From positions 1 through 15,657 of the forward strand of contig CAZWUO010000070.1 of assembly GCA_964636675.1 (NCBI GenBank): a stretch of 15,657 nt of DNA, written 5' to 3'. This DNA comes from JALUUH01 sp964636675 (lineage in GTDB: Bacteria > Pseudomonadota > Gammaproteobacteria > S012-40). The notes under the pieces were generated by a model, which was not told where the DNA came from, made no database searches, and was given only the letters and a program-made list of their open reading frames with translations. Positions within the stretch are counted from its first letter, which is position 1; the number at the start of each line of letters is the position of its first letter. Of the stretch, positions 15,314 through 15,657 are shown in pieces. A program made the translations under genes and the position numbers.

Positions 15314-15327
15314 GTTGTGCATACAAC
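15314..15327. promoter_or_regulatory. Inverted repeat, candidate MarR operator
   Basis: GTTGT-gcat-ACAAC is a perfect 5-bp inverted repeat with a 4-bp spacer, 15 bp upstream of the NTF2-like start codon and 18 bp downstream of the MarR stop codon. The size suits a MarR-type dimer. On the minus strand CATAAT (15309-15314) and TTAGCA (15333-15338) could form a promoter with an 18-bp spacer covering the repeat. The predicted start would then fall almost at the ATG, after the ribosome binding site, so that promoter is doubtful. Confidence 0.4.
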
Positions 15328-15344
15328 TATTTTGCTAAAAAAAC

Positions 15345-15657
15345 CTATTTAATTTTATTGCAGTTTTCTCGCAGATGACCTACGAATAGTTCAAGTTGTT
15401 CCTTGCCAATTGCGGATACCATTGTTTGATACAAAGTTTCTCCAATATCTTCTAAAGACGAATGCAGTTTCTTTGCTTTTGCCGTTGGATGAATATATTG
15501 CTCGCGCCCATCCGTACCGCCAGTTCGCTTTCTTGCAACTAATTTTTTTGCCTGTAAAGCATCAACAAACCTAACAATAGTCGATTTTTCAAGCCGCAAT
15601 TCTGTCCCAAGTTCTTTTTGGGTAATCCCTGGTTTAGATAGAACAACGCGTAGCATA
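15345..15657 (-). CDS. MarR-family transcriptional regulator, C-terminal part (cut by window edge)
   Basis: A winged helix-turn-helix DNA-binding protein. The visible 103 residues include the recognition-helix region (GITQKELGTELRLEKSTIVRFVDALQAKKLV), the wing (RKRTGGTDGREQYIHPTAKAKKL) with the conserved D-R wing pair, and a C-terminal dimerisation helix. The N-terminal dimerisation part is beyond the window; the Met at the edge is probably internal. It is followed by the NTF2-like, tautomerase and DUF1330-like genes in the same direction, and an inverted repeat lies directly downstream. It probably controls its own operon in response to a small aromatic or quinone-like ligand (inference from the MarR family and the tautomerase). 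Confidence 0.85.
   Translation of the reverse strand, partial: MLRVVLSKPGITQKELGTELRLEKSTIVRFVDALQAKKLVARKRTGGTDGREQYIHPTAKAKKLHSSLEDIGETLYQTMVSAIGKEQLELFVGHLRENCNKIK

Noticed and set aside
1..15657. CRISPR arrays, tRNA/rRNA genes, insertion sequences, prophage or toxin-antitoxin genes
   Set aside because: I found no regularly spaced repeats, cloverleaf-like sequence, transposase motifs or terminal inverted repeats on reading both strands.

Overview
The window carries ordinary gammaproteobacterial housekeeping genes (adenylate kinase, family I pyrophosphatase, HemN, an Atm1-type ABC exporter, diaminopimelate epimerase, a DUF484 protein) mixed with accessory genes. The dapF-DUF484 pair, the HemN type and the outer-membrane and periplasmic proteins point to a Gram-negative gammaproteobacterium with an AT-leaning genome, perhaps a marine or Cellvibrionales-like lineage. 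That placement is inference. I see no phage genes, transposases, CRISPR arrays, rRNA or tRNA genes.

Layout. (1) 1-1048: the 5' part of adk on the minus strand, cut by the window edge, divergent from ppa on the plus strand. (2) 1190-7746, minus strand: a tight three-gene unit read from high to low coordinates. It encodes a periplasmic-TPR/outer-membrane beta-barrel protein, an exported FecR-domain protein (ATGA overlap) and a 1418-residue exported protein (12 bp further on). The last has an N-terminal beta-rich region, cadherin-like repeats, a Calx-beta domain, three putative-Ig domains and a seven-repeat beta-propeller. This is the most interesting part of the window and may be a dedicated surface-display or adhesion system. 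(3) 7747-8601: a 411-bp gene-free stretch, a small single-pass membrane protein, and a divergent intergenic region with a perfect CRP-type half-site pair (TGTGA-N6-TCACA). (4) 8623-9141, plus strand: a family 6 UDG-superfamily (deoxyinosine/hypoxanthine) DNA glycosylase. (5) 9152-12375, minus strand: hemN followed by an Atm1/HMT1-type ABC transporter, probably one transcript. (6) 12526-14205, plus strand: dapF and a DUF484 gene, without the lysA and xerC neighbours usual in gammaproteobacteria. (7) 14222-15657, minus strand: a MarR-type regulator (5' end beyond the window), an NTF2/SnoaL-like protein, a 4-oxalocrotonate tautomerase-like protein and an exported DUF1330-like protein. These are tightly spaced, with an inverted repeat just upstream of the NTF2-like gene.

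How the genes may work together. hemN (anaerobic haem synthesis) and the Atm1-type exporter (thiol/Fe-S-linked export) fit a shared iron-cofactor theme. A weak FNR/Anr-like box lies upstream of hemN, and two perfect TATAAT hexamers face opposite ways in the hemN-dapF gap. The MarR cassette looks like a small regulated response or catabolic unit of unknown substrate. The TPR-barrel/FecR/giant-protein unit could export and anchor its own large product. This rests on gene order and domain content only.
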